From Catonia carolina (Eukaryota; Arthropoda; Insecta; Hemiptera; Achilidae), in NCBI GenBank assembly GCA_035578175.1, contig JAQMRL010000004.1, forward strand, positions 75,431,901 through 75,495,900: a DNA stretch of 64,000 bases. The letters run 5' to 3'. Positions 10,610 through 20,604 of this stretch are shown here, in pieces. The notes beneath the pieces were generated by a model. That model saw only the letters and a program-made list of their open reading frames with translations. It had not been told where the DNA came from and searched no databases. A program made the position numbers and the translations under genes. Numbering within the stretch: position 1 is the stretch's first letter; each line of letters opens with the position of its first letter.

Positions 10610-11279
10610 TAAAAAAAAGTTAAAACAGATTTAACAAAAATAACCAGTTATTCTTGAATGATGTCAAAAATGCTTTGTGTTTGTATTTATGTACACATGT
10701 ACTGCAATTTGGTACGGAAATAATAAGAGTAACTACTCCAAATCCCATGAAAAGAAGTAAAGCCATTAAATTTATATCATTTAAAAAAATATGACTACAA
10801 TTGTATTAATATTTCGTTAGAGTTTTTTCAATAAAAATATCACATACGATACATTAAAAAAATATCATAAATTAAAGGATTTGGTTAAATAAAAGTTGAA
10901 CTGAATATATCATTGGTAAGCATTTTTATTCAAGGATGTTAAAGTTTAAGTTATTAAAAAGGCTTCCTGGATAGAGACAACTATTGATTTCTATGAAAAG
11001 CTATACTGTATTTTATATTAAAGAAAAAGTAAGGTTAGAATTCCGTATGATACTTGTAAAATTCTAGTAAAAATAAAATGATATAATATGAAAAAATCAT
11101 AGGTAAAGATTCCAAAGAGATATATAGTTAAAATAAATGATTGAATAATAAACAAAGAGATCTTTTGTAGGTATGTAGTATTTTAGATAATGCGCTTATG
11201 TCAGCTGACTGAAGATGATGTATTTGAATTGGTTAATAGAAAAGCAGAAGGTTGAATCAGATGTTATTAGGATGCATAT
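10610..11279. other. AT-rich DNA without recognisable features
   Basis: No repeat or gene matched on either strand. Confidence 0.45.
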
Positions 11280-11550
11280 AGTATGGCCACGGTTACTGAT
11301 CGATACGGAACCCCTCATTCCCTTTCGTCGTCCGTCGTTCACTCCTCCATCTCCCCACCGAGCTACTCTCTACTCTACTCTTCTCTCTGGACCCCTTCAA
11401 AGCATAAACATTCTCCACACGCACGTAGTGTAAGGCACGGAGTACACTTTAAAAGCCGTGCACAGTGCGTCTCTCACGTGGCTCGTTCGCTTCTTTATCA
11501 TCACCACAAAAATCACCATTCATCTGTCATCTACAATTAATTAAACGACC
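11280..11550 (+). other. GC/pyrimidine-rich island with a TATA-like box
   Basis: Abrupt shift to C+T-rich sequence (11300-11420), then CTTTAAAAGCC at 11449 followed by CTCACGTGG (E-box CACGTG) at 11472. It is unlike the surrounding AT-rich DNA and is not repeated elsewhere in the window. It could be a 5' UTR or promoter remnant of a host gene; no convincing coding frame. Low certainty. Confidence 0.25.
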
Positions 11551-11863
11551 AAAAAAAAAAATCTGGTGTGAAACACACACACATCTTTCTCTTGCCAATG
11601 CAAATAATGACCGATATAACCTAATGCGGACCGTACACGATCATTAATAATGTCATTACCTTATCATAATGACATTATTACTGACCGTCTACGGTTGACA
11701 AAGCTGGAATGATTCTCAGTAATGATGCGAATCCGGATTTTCTGATTTCGTTGCTTCATTACTGCAGCAGAGTGGGGGTAATATCAGTAATAATGACCGT
11801 GTACGGAGCATGCATCATTCCTTCATCATTATTTAGTTAAGTTTGTAGCGTGGTGCAGTAAAC

Positions 11864-12200
11864 ATGAATGACGAAACTGAAGTATCTGTCGCGAGTGAAG
11901 TGGGTAGTGACGAGAACAACGATAGTACCGATGTTCTTCTAAATATTATTGAAACGTATGAGACTCTTCCAGAACTTTGGAACCCTTCTTGCGCATTATA
12001 TTTAAATAAGACAAAGAGGAATCAAGCGTTGGATAAACTTTTAAACATATACATATAAAACCTATAAACCGGGGGCTACACGTGCTGATGTTAGGTGGAA
12101 AATAAATACACTGCGATGTAACTATAGGAAAGAACTGAAGAAAATTCTTACATCTCGGAGATCGGGATGTAGTACGGATGAAGTGTACAAGCCGACATCA
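11864..12200 (+). pseudogene. MADF (Myb/SANT-like) protein of Harbinger element, frameshifted
   Basis: The ATG at 11864 follows the left TIR. After an acidic N-terminus (TEVSVASEVGSDENNDS) comes LLNIIETYETLPELWNPSCA and RNQALDKLLN, the first half of a MADF domain (helix with W and 'LWxxxxxxYxxxxxRxxALxxL'). The frame stops at 12056-12058, but a one-base shift restores GATRADVRWKINTLRCNYRK and STDEVYKP, the second half. In Harbinger elements this protein binds TIR DNA and brings the transposase to the nucleus. The C-terminus is lost at the deletion, where it runs into antisense transposase sequence. Confidence 0.82.
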
Positions 12201-12526
12201 AACTTCAGGTCTTCAAAATTTCTTCCTATTGCGAGATACCTTAAAGTTAATGCTATTTCAGACACTGGTATACTTTCCCTCATATTTGTAGCCTTCCTTT
12301 TCAAAAATGGCTCAACCAATCGTAACAATTCACCGAAAGTTTCTTCGTTCATGCGAAAGTAGTTTTTATAATCCTCGGGTTCTGTTGCATTAACTTCTCT
12401 GAGCAACACAACGTGGGAATGCTCACGGTTTTTTTGCCAGGTTTTCATCCAGCGTCGACGTTCAACATTACACTTTAAGCTTAATCCCAAAATTAAAGCA
12501 ACACACGCTTTCTTACGCGAATCCAT
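12190..12526 (-). pseudogene. Harbinger transposase, N-terminal fragment
   Basis: Starts MDSRKKACVALILGLSLK on the minus strand and continues with YKNYFRMNEETFGELLRLVEP, NMRESIPVSEIALTLRYLA and GRNFEDLKF, the N-terminal helical region of HARBI1-like transposases ('YxNYFRM…F…LL..V.P…T.MR.AI…RLAxTLRFLAxGxSFxDL'). The frame runs into antisense MADF sequence after ~112 residues, so the catalytic DDE triad is absent. No stop within the retained part. Confidence 0.88.
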
Positions 12527-12712
12527 TACTGGTTCTTGTTAGGTAACCCAAGTAGTAATGAAGTAAAACTATTGTTATTATTACTGATGGTGTACGGCTA
12601 CAAAAAAATGATGCGGTAATGAAGCTTGAACTTTCGAAGTGATGACATTATTAATGATCGTGTACGGTCCGCATAACATTAGTAATAAAATATTACAAAT
12701 AAACAAAAAACT

Positions 12713-13041
12713 TTTTTTTTTATTCCTAATTTGTGTATGTTGCAATCTGTTCAATTCAGAACAATAAGCAACCCCATGACCCAATGAGATGAGGATGATG
12801 TGTATGACTTGTAAATGAGGTGTAGTCTTGTACAGACCCAGGCCGACCATTCCTGAGAGAATATGGTTAATTAAACCCCAACCACCAAAGTACACCGGTA
12901 ACCACTGTCTAGTATTCAAATCCGTATAAAAGTAACTACCTTCACTAGGATTTGAACCAGGAACCTTCGTCTCCGAAAATCAGCTGTTAAACAGCTGATT
13001 TTGGCGACCACTTTACCTCTAGACCAACCAGGTGGGTTTAG
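12713..13041 (-). mobile_element. SINE B, full length, with TSD
   Basis: Reverse copy inside family A. Target duplication ACAAAAAACT at 12703-12712 and 13042-13051. The T-run at 12713 is its poly(A) tail complement. A clean palindrome (AATCAGCTGTTAAACAGCTG) lies between boxes. Confidence 0.93.
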
Positions 13042-13260
13042 ACAAAAAACTAACCTCAAAAAACATAACTTTATTTTAATCATGAGTGAAAGGCGCAAAT
13101 GAAAATCGACTTCAGTTTGGCTTAAAAATACGGAAAATCACTCTTAAAGTGACTCTTTTCTCTTGTAGAGAAAAATTCTCTAAATAAAAGTTGTAATCTA
13201 TAAATTTAATAATATACACTTTTGACGGAAAATGCATACTATGGCCGAAATCTTAAGAAA

Positions 13261-14172
13261 TCTGGTGTGAAACACTCACACAACTTTCTCTTGCCAATGC
13301 AAATAATTAACAATAAACCTATCATTAGAAATGAACAAAAAAACCAACCTCAATAAACATAACCTAATTTTAATCGTGAGTGAAAGACGCAAAATGAAAA
13401 TCAACCTGTTTGGCTTAAAAATACGCAAAATCACTCTTTTACACTAAACTATTCTCTGTAGAGAAAAATGTTATAAATAAAAGTTGTAGATCTTTTAATT
13501 TTCTATAAATTTAATTATAGCCTACACACTTTTGTCGTAAAATGCATACTAAGGCCGAAATGTTAAAAGAATCGATTTTTCTCACGTTTTCGTGAGAAAA
13601 AAACAGAAAATCGCAAATTACCGCTAAACTAAGCGTTATACAAAAAAATGTTTGAAATAAAAGTTGTAGGATTTTTAATTCTCTACAACTTTTATTATAT
13701 AAATTTTTGCTCTAAATTGCATATTAAAGCCGTAATCTTAAAAAAACTTTGTTTTTACGTGAAAACAACCTCACCCAGAATTTCAGCAAACATGACGCCT
13801 ACCGTATCTTGTAGAGAATAAAAAATTGAGTAAACCAGGCGATTTTTAAAATAATCGTAGGACTAGTTTTTGAGAAAATCGCAAAAAAGTGAAAAATGAC
13901 ACGAATAAACTACTACTTCCGGTTGACCGATTTTGATGAAAATGTTCGTGTCGGGTCCGGTAGTGAGATGTAACTTAAGTTACAAGTTTCAAGTTTGTAC
14001 AATGTTCCGTTCTTGAGATATTTTGTATACACACACACAGACCAATCGCTAAAAACATGTTTTTTGGGTTCAGGGGGTCTGAAAACTTGTAGATCCGGTG
14101 AAAACTCGATTTCGAAAAATCGACATGAAAACAATACTTTCCTTCCTATATATTCATATAGGCAAGAGAAAG
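13261..14172 (+). mobile_element. Family A, full-length copy
   Basis: Complete element in the same orientation as the truncated copy it abuts. Small private change CTTTTTTT near module 1 and a CACACACACAG tract at 14031. Flanks …TTAAGAAA| and |TAAAAAC. Confidence 0.9.
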
Positions 14173-14687
14173 TAAAAACTGATATTCTTTTGAAAATACT
14201 TTTAGTTTTATGAGATTACAAAATATTTAGTTGAAATCGGATGTAGAAAATAATTTAAAAATTTTACAAATTCCTTCATAAATTTTTAAGTAAGTATCTA
14301 ATTGCAAAACAAACTTATTAAATTTTAAAGATTGTTTTAACAGAAACATTTTGAGACTAAATATGTTGTACAGGATTTAAAACAGAAAAAAATAATAAAA
14401 AAATAGTACACAACAAATTTCACAATTCCAAAAATTTTAATTTACTTTTTACTAAGATTAAGTGAATTATAAAAGACAAAATATACATTTTATAACGTAT
14501 AACAAAAACCGAAACAAAAAAAGTTGTAAAAATGTTTTCAACTTTTTTATTCTAAATAAATACATAATTAAGTAAAAACGTTTTATTCAATTACAAAGAA
14601 AAATGTTAAGTAAGAAAAAACAATAAAACAAATAAAATAAAACCGTTCTTAATAAAGTCTAATAAAATAAAATTGAAAAAACAACAG

Positions 14688-14688
<1 letters not shown>
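14173..14688. other. Very AT-rich DNA without recognisable features
   Basis: Long A/T runs; no match to the repeats seen elsewhere in the window. Confidence 0.45.
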
Positions 14689-14738
<50 letters not shown>

Positions 14739-14750
14739 GAGAGAGAGAGA
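14689..14750 (+). repeat. (GA)n microsatellite
   Basis: About 20 uninterrupted AG dinucleotides, one ATTT interruption, then more GA. Confidence 0.95.
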
Positions 14751-15197
14751 CCATTTTAAGGATGTAATTCAAACGGATCGGCCGATATTACAAGTTTTAA
14801 GTTTTCTTTCACAAAAGGGGGTAAATGGCCGCCCAAGGACGGACAAAAGAAGAACAGCGAGGCATTAGAAAGAGAAGATACGATACAGGATGGAAGAAGA
14901 GAAGGCACAACTCACAAACGCACACTAAAGTAATTGTTAACAGATTCCTTTCGAGTTGCGTGATGGTATAGAAAGATTGTCGACCAACAACAGTATTCTT
15001 CTCTTCTTACAAATCCTATACCCTATAATACTTCTTCATTTAAATTCTTATAAAATACAGAAACAAGATACTACGTTTAAATCACATAACAATAAAATGG
15101 GTGTTATGAATAAAACGTTAGGCGTTGATAAAATCTTTATTTAAAGTTAAATCATAATTTCATAAATTACATTTCCCATTAATAACATTACATTCTA
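14751..15197. other. Unassigned stretch
   Basis: Purine-rich in its first 150 bp (GAAGAGAAGGCACAACTC), AT-rich after. No known feature. Confidence 0.35.
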
Positions 15198-15731
15198 CCT
15201 ATAACATGCAGGTGGAGTGTTTATTTGCACTCGATCTGCTAGTTCCTTGTCCATAACAGACAGGTGGAGTATCAAATTATTTACACTCAATCTGTTAGTT
15301 GCAGGGCTAAAATAAATAGTTCTTTTTCTTATCACATGGTCAGTCAATTAAATGACTGAATCATTTAAGAACAGAAGAGGTAGAGGTGTAAAAGACACTA
15401 ATCAGAGTTATCTCGTCTGAAAGTAATGGATTTCATTATACAGCCAGACACTGTGGTGAATGAAGTGAAAGTGTCATTTGCAGAGTGGAAAATATATGCT
15501 TTACAGAGGGCCTGGCATGCTGATAAGCGTACTTTTCCATTCAGTGAGGAAGGCAATGGCAAACCACCGCACTCCTCGATTTACTTAGTAAAACCTCTAC
15601 AGGTTCAAATCAGCCTTTTGGCTGATTTGAACAACAACTGCTAGTTCCAGGGCTACAAAAAATAGTTCTATTTCTTATCACATGTCAGCCGATTATAGCC
15701 TATATAACTGAAGCATTTAAGAACAGAAGAA
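15198..15731 (+). mobile_element. Outer family C copy split by an inner one
   Basis: Pieces 15198-15246 and 15649-15731 are contiguous family C 5' sequence (ATAACATGCAGGTGG…CTGCTAGTTCC | AGGGCTACAAAAAATAG…). Its 3' portion is missing after GAACAGAAGAAG, so it was truncated separately. Confidence 0.9.
15247..15637 (+). mobile_element. Inner family C retroposon, full length, with TSD
   Basis: 391 bp with the family's 72-codon frame open (ATG 15426). Flanked by CTGCTAGTTCC (15236-15246 and 15638-15648). The target is itself a family C element, showing the family stayed active after the outer insertion. Confidence 0.94.
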
Positions 15732-15921
15732 GTTTTTTTTATTTAACTTATTTATTTACAATCAGCCGTTACAATGTGGCTTCAATCAAATCATTATAAA
15801 AGAATTAAACTGACGTGAGCGAAGTAGACAGCCTTTGCTCTCACTTCAACTAAATAAAATTAGAAAATAAAGTTAATAAACAACTAAGAAAAATTGCAAA
15901 GTTACAAAATTAACAATAACA

Positions 15922-16231
15922 GACCCACCGGGTTGGTATAGAGTTAAAGTCGTCGCCAAAATCAGCTGTTTAACAGCTGATTTTCGGAGACAAAGGATCC
16001 TGGTTCAAATCCTAGTACAGGTAGTTACTTTTATACGGATTTGAATACTAGACAGTGGTTACCGGTGCACTTTAATGGTTGGAGTTCAATTAACCATACT
16101 CTCTCAGGAATGGTCGGCCTGGGTCTGTACAAGACCCATACACATCATCCTCATCTCTTTGGGTCATGGGGTTGCTTATTGTTCTAAATTCAACAGATTG
16201 CAACGTACACAAATTAGGAATAAAAAAATAA
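15922..16231 (+). mobile_element. SINE B, near full length
   Basis: CCCACCGGGTTGGTATAGAG head, palindrome AATCAGCTGTTTAACAGCTG, box B GGTTCAAATCC at 16003. A short deletion follows GTACAAGAC. Possible target duplication CAATAACA on both sides. Confidence 0.9.
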
Positions 16232-16588
16232 ATAAATAAAAAAACCAATAACAATGTAAAAGAAGTAAACAAAAAATGAAGTAAACAATGTAAAAGAAGT
16301 TAACCATAGAAAAGTAAAATAAAATAAAATTTTGAAATTTCACTTTAGATTAAAAAGTAGTGATGAAGATGAATGGTGAATTTAATTTCGTGTATGGATT
16401 AAAATCGTTGGTCTAAGTCGAGGATGTGATGTCTTTTGAGGCGCTTCGTTTTCTCATTGTTGTCCAGCAAATTTAATGCCAGGTGGTTCTGGTGATCGTT
16501 TAATCTTAACTGGTACCGGAAGCTCAGCTCTCTTATCTCTTCTGTTATGGAGAAGTAGATGTGTTTAAATACACTATAATTCGTCTAG
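16232..16588. other. Unassigned stretch
   Basis: A/T-rich simple sequence to about 16340, then more balanced sequence (16400-16560, e.g. GCCAGGTGGTTCTGGTGATC) that I cannot identify. Confidence 0.35.
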
Positions 16589-16689
16589 TTAGTTTTTTTG
16601 TTTACTTCTAATATTTTATTACAATTGTTAAGTTTATTGTTAATTATTTGCATTGCCAAGAGAAAGTTTTGGGAGTGTTTCACACCAGA
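16589..16689 (-). mobile_element. Family A, 5'-end fragment
   Basis: Only the first ~100 bp of the element: TTGCCAAGAGAAAGTTTTGGGAGTGTTTCACACCAGA at its right end, read as minus strand. Confidence 0.8.
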
Positions 16690-16696
16690 TTTTTTA

Positions 16697-16771
16697 CCAA
16701 TCCTATGAAAATGTACCTGACAATAGCAAATTTAATATTGGCGTGATACAAAATACAGTCTCCCCTTAAAC
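16697..16771. mobile_element. Fragment of an unclassified repeat (also at 45293-45500)
   Basis: CAATCCTATGAAAATGTACC through ATACAGTCTCCCCTTAA closely matches 45325-45389. It is the target into which the hAT element was inserted. Confidence 0.6.
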
Positions 16772-16847
16772 CAACGGTTCCCAAAGTGGGGGGCGCGCCC
16801 ACCAGGGGAGGCGTGAAGACACGTCAAGGGGGGCGCGGGACTTCGAA

Positions 16848-17021
16848 ATAGCTTTGCCCTCCGTAACGGATCCTTTCAGTGTCAACATAGACTTCCTGCC
16901 CGAATTACTTAAAAAACAAGTTTTAGAAATAAAAAATGCTTCTGCTGCGAAAAACGATTTCGATAAAATTGACAAAACATCACTTTGGGTTAAGTATTAC
17001 CAAGTTTACCCCAATACATAA
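16848..17021 (+). pseudogene. hAT transposase fragment (ZBED/SCAND3-like C-terminal region)
   Basis: The frame reads IALPSVTDPFSVNIDFLPEL, then KKQVLEIKNASAAKNDFDKI and SLWVKYYQVYPN, then stop. The pattern 'NPF…LP.ELQ.ELIDLKND..AK..F…LxxFW…YP' is the stretch just before the dimerisation end of hAT transposases of the ZBED5/SCAND3 kind. Only 58 codons survive, so the element is non-autonomous. Confidence 0.75.
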
Positions 17022-17035
17022 CAGCAAGCAGCGGT

Positions 17036-17419
17036 TGTGTTGTTTAGGTCATCAGCCAAAAGGCTGGTTTGAACCTCTAGAGGTTTTACTAAGTAAAACG
17101 AGGAGTGAGGTGGTTTACCATTGCCTTCCTCACTGAGTGGAAATATATGCTTATCAGCATGCCGAGCCCTCTGAAAAGCACATATTTTCCACTCTGCAAA
17201 TGACACCTTCACTTCATTCACCACAGGGTCTGGCTGTATAATGAAATTCATTACTTTCAGATAAGATAACTCTGATTAGTGTCTTTTACAACTCTACCTC
17301 TTCTGTTCTTAAATGATTCAGTCATTTAATTGGCTGATCATATGATAAGAAACAGAACTATTTATTTTAGCCCTGCAACTAACAGATCGAGTGTAAATAA
17401 TTTGACACTCCACCTGTCC
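17036..17419 (-). mobile_element. Family C retroposon in hAT, with TSD
   Basis: Target duplication AAGCAGCGGT (17026-17035 and 17420-17429). The 5' end is GGACAGGTGGAG, slightly shorter than others. The family's 72-codon frame is open here on the minus strand. Confidence 0.94.
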
Positions 17420-17782
17420 AAGCAGCGGTAGTTGTAATTATCTTTATCAAGCACCTATCTGTGCGAAAAAAAGTGTTTTCAGCACTTGTTACAATAAAAA
17501 CAAAGCATTGGTGCAATATTGGTTTTATCAATGATTTACGTTGTGCACTTTCTAATAATCAACCTTTAAAAAAAAAAAATGCAAGGTCATCCATCCACTG
17601 ATTTTATTTTGTCTCTTGTTAAAATTAAATTCCAACTTCTAATGCTACAAAAAATAAAAAAATGCATGGTTATTCATTGTAATACGTGATTTTTCATTGC
17701 CCAATAAAATTGTGTAAGGGGGCGTGAGAAGTTTTCTTTTTGGCAAAAGGGGGCGTAAAAGATAGAAGTTTGGGAACCGCTG

Positions 17783-18138
17783 CCTTAAACAAATGTTCTG
17801 CGCTGTAATTTTTGATTAGGGGAAGTAATATTGATTGCTTGTAATTTTTGCAGTCTTCGTTAGAAACTGAGGCACTTTATCAAAAATAACCTTTTAAACG
17901 ATTCTATGACGATTTTTAATTATTTCAAGTCTTCTACTGCTCGCTTAAAATTTGTTATGACGATGTTGCATCGTTAACTGATCTGATTTTTCTCGGAGCA
18001 TTCATTAGACCTGATATGGGAAATTTTTTCACGCGTACTTCTTGCAGCTACGAATACATTTACGTACATATTTGCGTTAAAATTAAAATAATCAAGTAGG
18101 ATTTAATTTTTTTTTATTAAGCTTTTTCAGCTTTTTCT
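17783..18138. other. Unassigned stretch
   Basis: No feature recognised. Confidence 0.35.
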
Positions 18139-18408
18139 TAAGCTGATTTTCGGAGACGAAGGTTCCTGGTTCGAATCCTAGTAAAGTCAGTTACTTTTAT
18201 ACGGATTTGAATGCTAGACAGTGGTTACCGGTGTACTTTAATGGTTGGGGTTCAATTAACCATACTCTCTCAGGAATGGTCGGCCTGAGTCTGTACAAGA
18301 CTAAACCTCATTTACATGTCATACACTTCATCCTCATTTCATTGGGTCATGGGGGTTGCTTATTGTTCTCAATTGAACAGATTGCAACGTACACATATTA
18401 GGAATTTT
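18139..18408 (+). mobile_element. SINE B, 5'-truncated
   Basis: Begins in the palindrome (AGCTGATTTTCGG), keeps box B GGTTCGAATCC (a consensus pol III B box), and ends ATTAGGAATTTTAAAA. An AAGCTTTT-like repeat flanks it. Confidence 0.87.
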
Positions 18409-18416
18409 AAAAAAAA

Positions 18417-18660
18417 AGCTTTTATTTGTTATCGGGAACTGTACATTGTTGACAACTACCCAATTTGATCGCTGCTTTTTTGTGCTGTATTTTTTTTTTA
18501 CGTGGATTAGACATGAGTTTGAACAAGGACCCCCAGTAGAGTTTATTCACGGATGGCTGTCAACTGGTCACCATACAAAGTCGCTTGCCCAAACGGTGTT
18601 ACTTAACAAATAATAGCTCCTTTCTACCAGCTGACTGACTGAGCTGGCCCGAAGGTCTTA
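18417..18660. mobile_element. Unclassified interspersed repeat I, copy 1
   Basis: GCTTTTATTTGTTATCGGGA through GCTGACTGACTGAGCTGG matches 47690-47912 over its whole length. Read on the minus strand it has an internal GTTCAAACTC (box B-like) and ends AATAACAAATAAAAGC, so it may be another SINE. Two copies are too few to decide. Confidence 0.6.
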
Positions 18661-18674
18661 AAAAAAATTTAAAC

Positions 18675-18784
18675 AAGAAGTTCGAGTTACGGACGCCAAT
18701 TTTAACGTCAAATAAGGAGTAAATCCTAGGTAAACCAAATTTAATTCGAATTACAGAAAATTCGAGTTATAGAAGTTAAACTGT
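18675..18784 (-). mobile_element. pogo/mariner-type terminal fragment
   Basis: Minus-strand end CAGTTTAACTTCTATAACTC next to TA, followed inward by GAATTTTCTGTAATTCGAAT. This has the 'CAGT…ATAACTCGAATT' style of pogo-like termini with a TA target. No coding part. Confidence 0.45.
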
Positions 18785-19390
18785 ATAATATAAAAATGCA
18801 ATTATATTAAAATCCTATGAAATGAAATTAAAGTAATTTCAGATTTGAAGTTGTAAATAAAAGAGGATTAAGTACGAATTTAAATGGAATTTTGAAAAAA
18901 CAAATCGATGTTAAATTTTAAATAAACTTTTATAAATTTAATCTCTTTTGTTTTTACTCTGAAGTGTTTTAATCTTTTAACAGAACCGTTATTTAAAAAT
19001 AATTGAAATTCATATGTTGAAATGTTTATTGAAATCTCAATAGAATATTGAAATTCATAGAGTACAGTTTTGTTTCGGTCAATGCATTTTAAGACGCTAT
19101 AAATTCAGTATTTACATTCTGGATGGATTCCAAATAACATTTAGAAGTTTAACTGGATGCACACACGTGTTTATGTTTGTACTGGTGTACAAAGTCATCA
19201 AGGAATAAAGAGGGTCATGTTAGGTTCTCATAACGTATCTAACATTGTGAGAGAAAGATAAAAGTGATTTAAGCCTCACTTATTGAGCTATTATCTTCAA
19301 TTTTGCCAATAGGATTAAAGTCCTTTATTATTAAAAGGCTTAAGGGTACAATCAAATGCCTTCTCAATTGGCATATTTAAGGGGAATCAG
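18785..19390. other. Unassigned AT-rich stretch
   Basis: No gene or repeat recognised. Confidence 0.4.
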
Positions 19391-19399
19391 ATTTCTTAC

Positions 19400-19796
19400 G
19401 TTTTTTTTAGGTCAACAGCCGAAAGGCTGGTTTGAACCTCTAGAGAGGTTTTACTAAGTAAAATGAGGAGAAAGGTGGTTTACCAATGCCTTTCTCACTG
19501 AGTGGAAAATTACGCTTATCAGCATGCCAGGCCCTCTGAAAACCACATATTTTCCACTCTACAAATGACACCTTCACTTCATTCACCACAGTGTCTGGCT
19601 GTATAATGAAATTCATTACTTTCAGAGGAGATAACTCTGATTAGTGTCTTTTACACCTCTACCTCTTCTGTTCTTAAATGATTCAGTCACTTAATTGCCT
19701 GTCCACGTGAGAAGAAACAGAACTATTTATTTTAGCCTTGCAACGCGCAGATCGAGTGTAAATAATTTGACACTCCACCTGTCTGTTATGGGCAGA
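19400..19796 (-). mobile_element. Family C retroposon, full length, with TSD
   Basis: Target duplication ATTTCTTAC (19391-19399 and 19797-19805). It defines the family 5' end as CTGCCCATAACAGACAGG. The tail is a T-run complement rather than (GTT)n. Confidence 0.94.
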
Positions 19797-19805
19797 ATTT
19801 CTTAC

Positions 19806-20184
19806 TTATACGGATATACCTTTTATACATGTTAACTTTTAGCCACATTTCTCAACACCTGTAAAAGCAGGACTTGAATATTATCGCTTTGTTTTGTACA
19901 ACTGTATTCTTTTAAGTTCCTAATCAGGGAATTTATTGATGAGTATCAAACCAGGTTTTTAATTTTTTTTCTAATTCACTACAAAAAAATAAAAATAATT
20001 TAATAACATAATTAATTTGTAAAATATTAATGTAGAATTTTTAAAACAATTTTTCCCATTTTTATCGTTCAAAATACTATAAGATTACAAACGAATATCC
20101 ACAAAATGTAAAAAAAAAATATGGTGGCGGGGGACTAAGATAAAAGACCCGATTTTTTAACCAGGAAATACGTCTTCTTTCCAC
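19806..20184. other. Unassigned AT-rich stretch
   Basis: No gene or repeat recognised. Confidence 0.4.
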
Positions 20185-20441
20185 CAGTGGCGCACACAGG
20201 AATTTTCTTTTGGGAATGATGACGTACCGGAGGGTCTCGGGGGTATGGAAAACCTCCCAGGTAAACGGGGGGGTCTCCACCGGAAAAATTTTCAAAATTC
20301 AATATCTCGAAATTACATTTTACATCATTCAGACACCTAAAATTTCGCTTAAGTTCCCGCGATTTCTGGGGGAAATCCTTTATTTTTAATAAATAAAAGG
20401 CTTTGGGAGGGGGTTCGTTCCCCTCCGTCGGTGCAACACTG
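20185..20441. mobile_element. Short hAT-like MITE (CAGTGGCG ends)
   Basis: Ends CAGTGGCGCACAC and GGTGCAACACTG are imperfect inverted repeats resembling those of the element at 41073-42428. Flanking octamers CTTTCCAC and CTCCCCAC agree at 6 of 8 bases, fitting an old 8-bp duplication. G/C-rich inner ends (GGGGGGGTCTCC). Confidence 0.5.
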
Positions 20442-20604
20442 CTCCCCACGCTACAATGTACAGTTATTCTTCTAGTAATATAGATTGCAGTCATCGATAT
20501 ATTTTTTCGTAGCGCATTACATGTCCCAAATACTCGAACTTCCTAAACTTTATCGTGTTCATAATTTCTTTTGATTTCTAAATGCGCCTCAGTACCTTCT
20601 CATT

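Larger units (their letters stand above)
11625..12673. mobile_element. Internally deleted PIF/Harbinger transposon
   Basis: A 1049-bp element with near-perfect TIRs of about 35 bp (TGCGGACCGTACACGATCAT… inward) and a 3-bp target duplication TAA (11622-11624 and 12674-12676), the hallmark of PIF/Harbinger. It carries the two genes typical of the superfamily, a DNA-binding MADF gene and a DDE transposase, facing each other. The 3' halves of both are lost at one deletion near 12200. Without the DDE domain it cannot move alone, but the TIRs look fresh. Confidence 0.92.
11562..13258 (+). mobile_element. Family A copy carrying two later insertions
   Basis: Pieces 11562-11624, 12674-12712 and 13042-13258 together form the 5' third of family A, from TCTGGTGTGAAACAC to GGCCGAAATCTTAA. 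They are split by the Harbinger element (11625-12673) and the SINE B (12713-13041). At 13258 it is cut by the next A copy and never resumes. Confidence 0.88.
16772..17782 (+). mobile_element. hAT transposon remnant with 8-bp TSD
   Basis: Ends CAACGGTTCCCAAAG and CTTTGGGAACCGCTG-type inverted repeats (right end reads AAGTTTGGGAACCGCTG), flanked by CCTTAAAC on both sides (16764-16771 and 17783-17790). The 8-bp duplication and 'CAGxGGTTCCCAAAC' ends are typical of the hAT superfamily. G-rich subterminal sequence follows each end. Contains a transposase scrap and a family C insertion. Confidence 0.92.

Noticed and set aside
10438..10623. Recurring plus-strand peptide containing LKTCFLGSGGLKT in family A copies
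   Set aside because: It lies across the (CA)n tract and the 3' hairpin, its length varies with the microsatellite, and it starts at no consistent ATG. It is a repeat shadow, not a gene.
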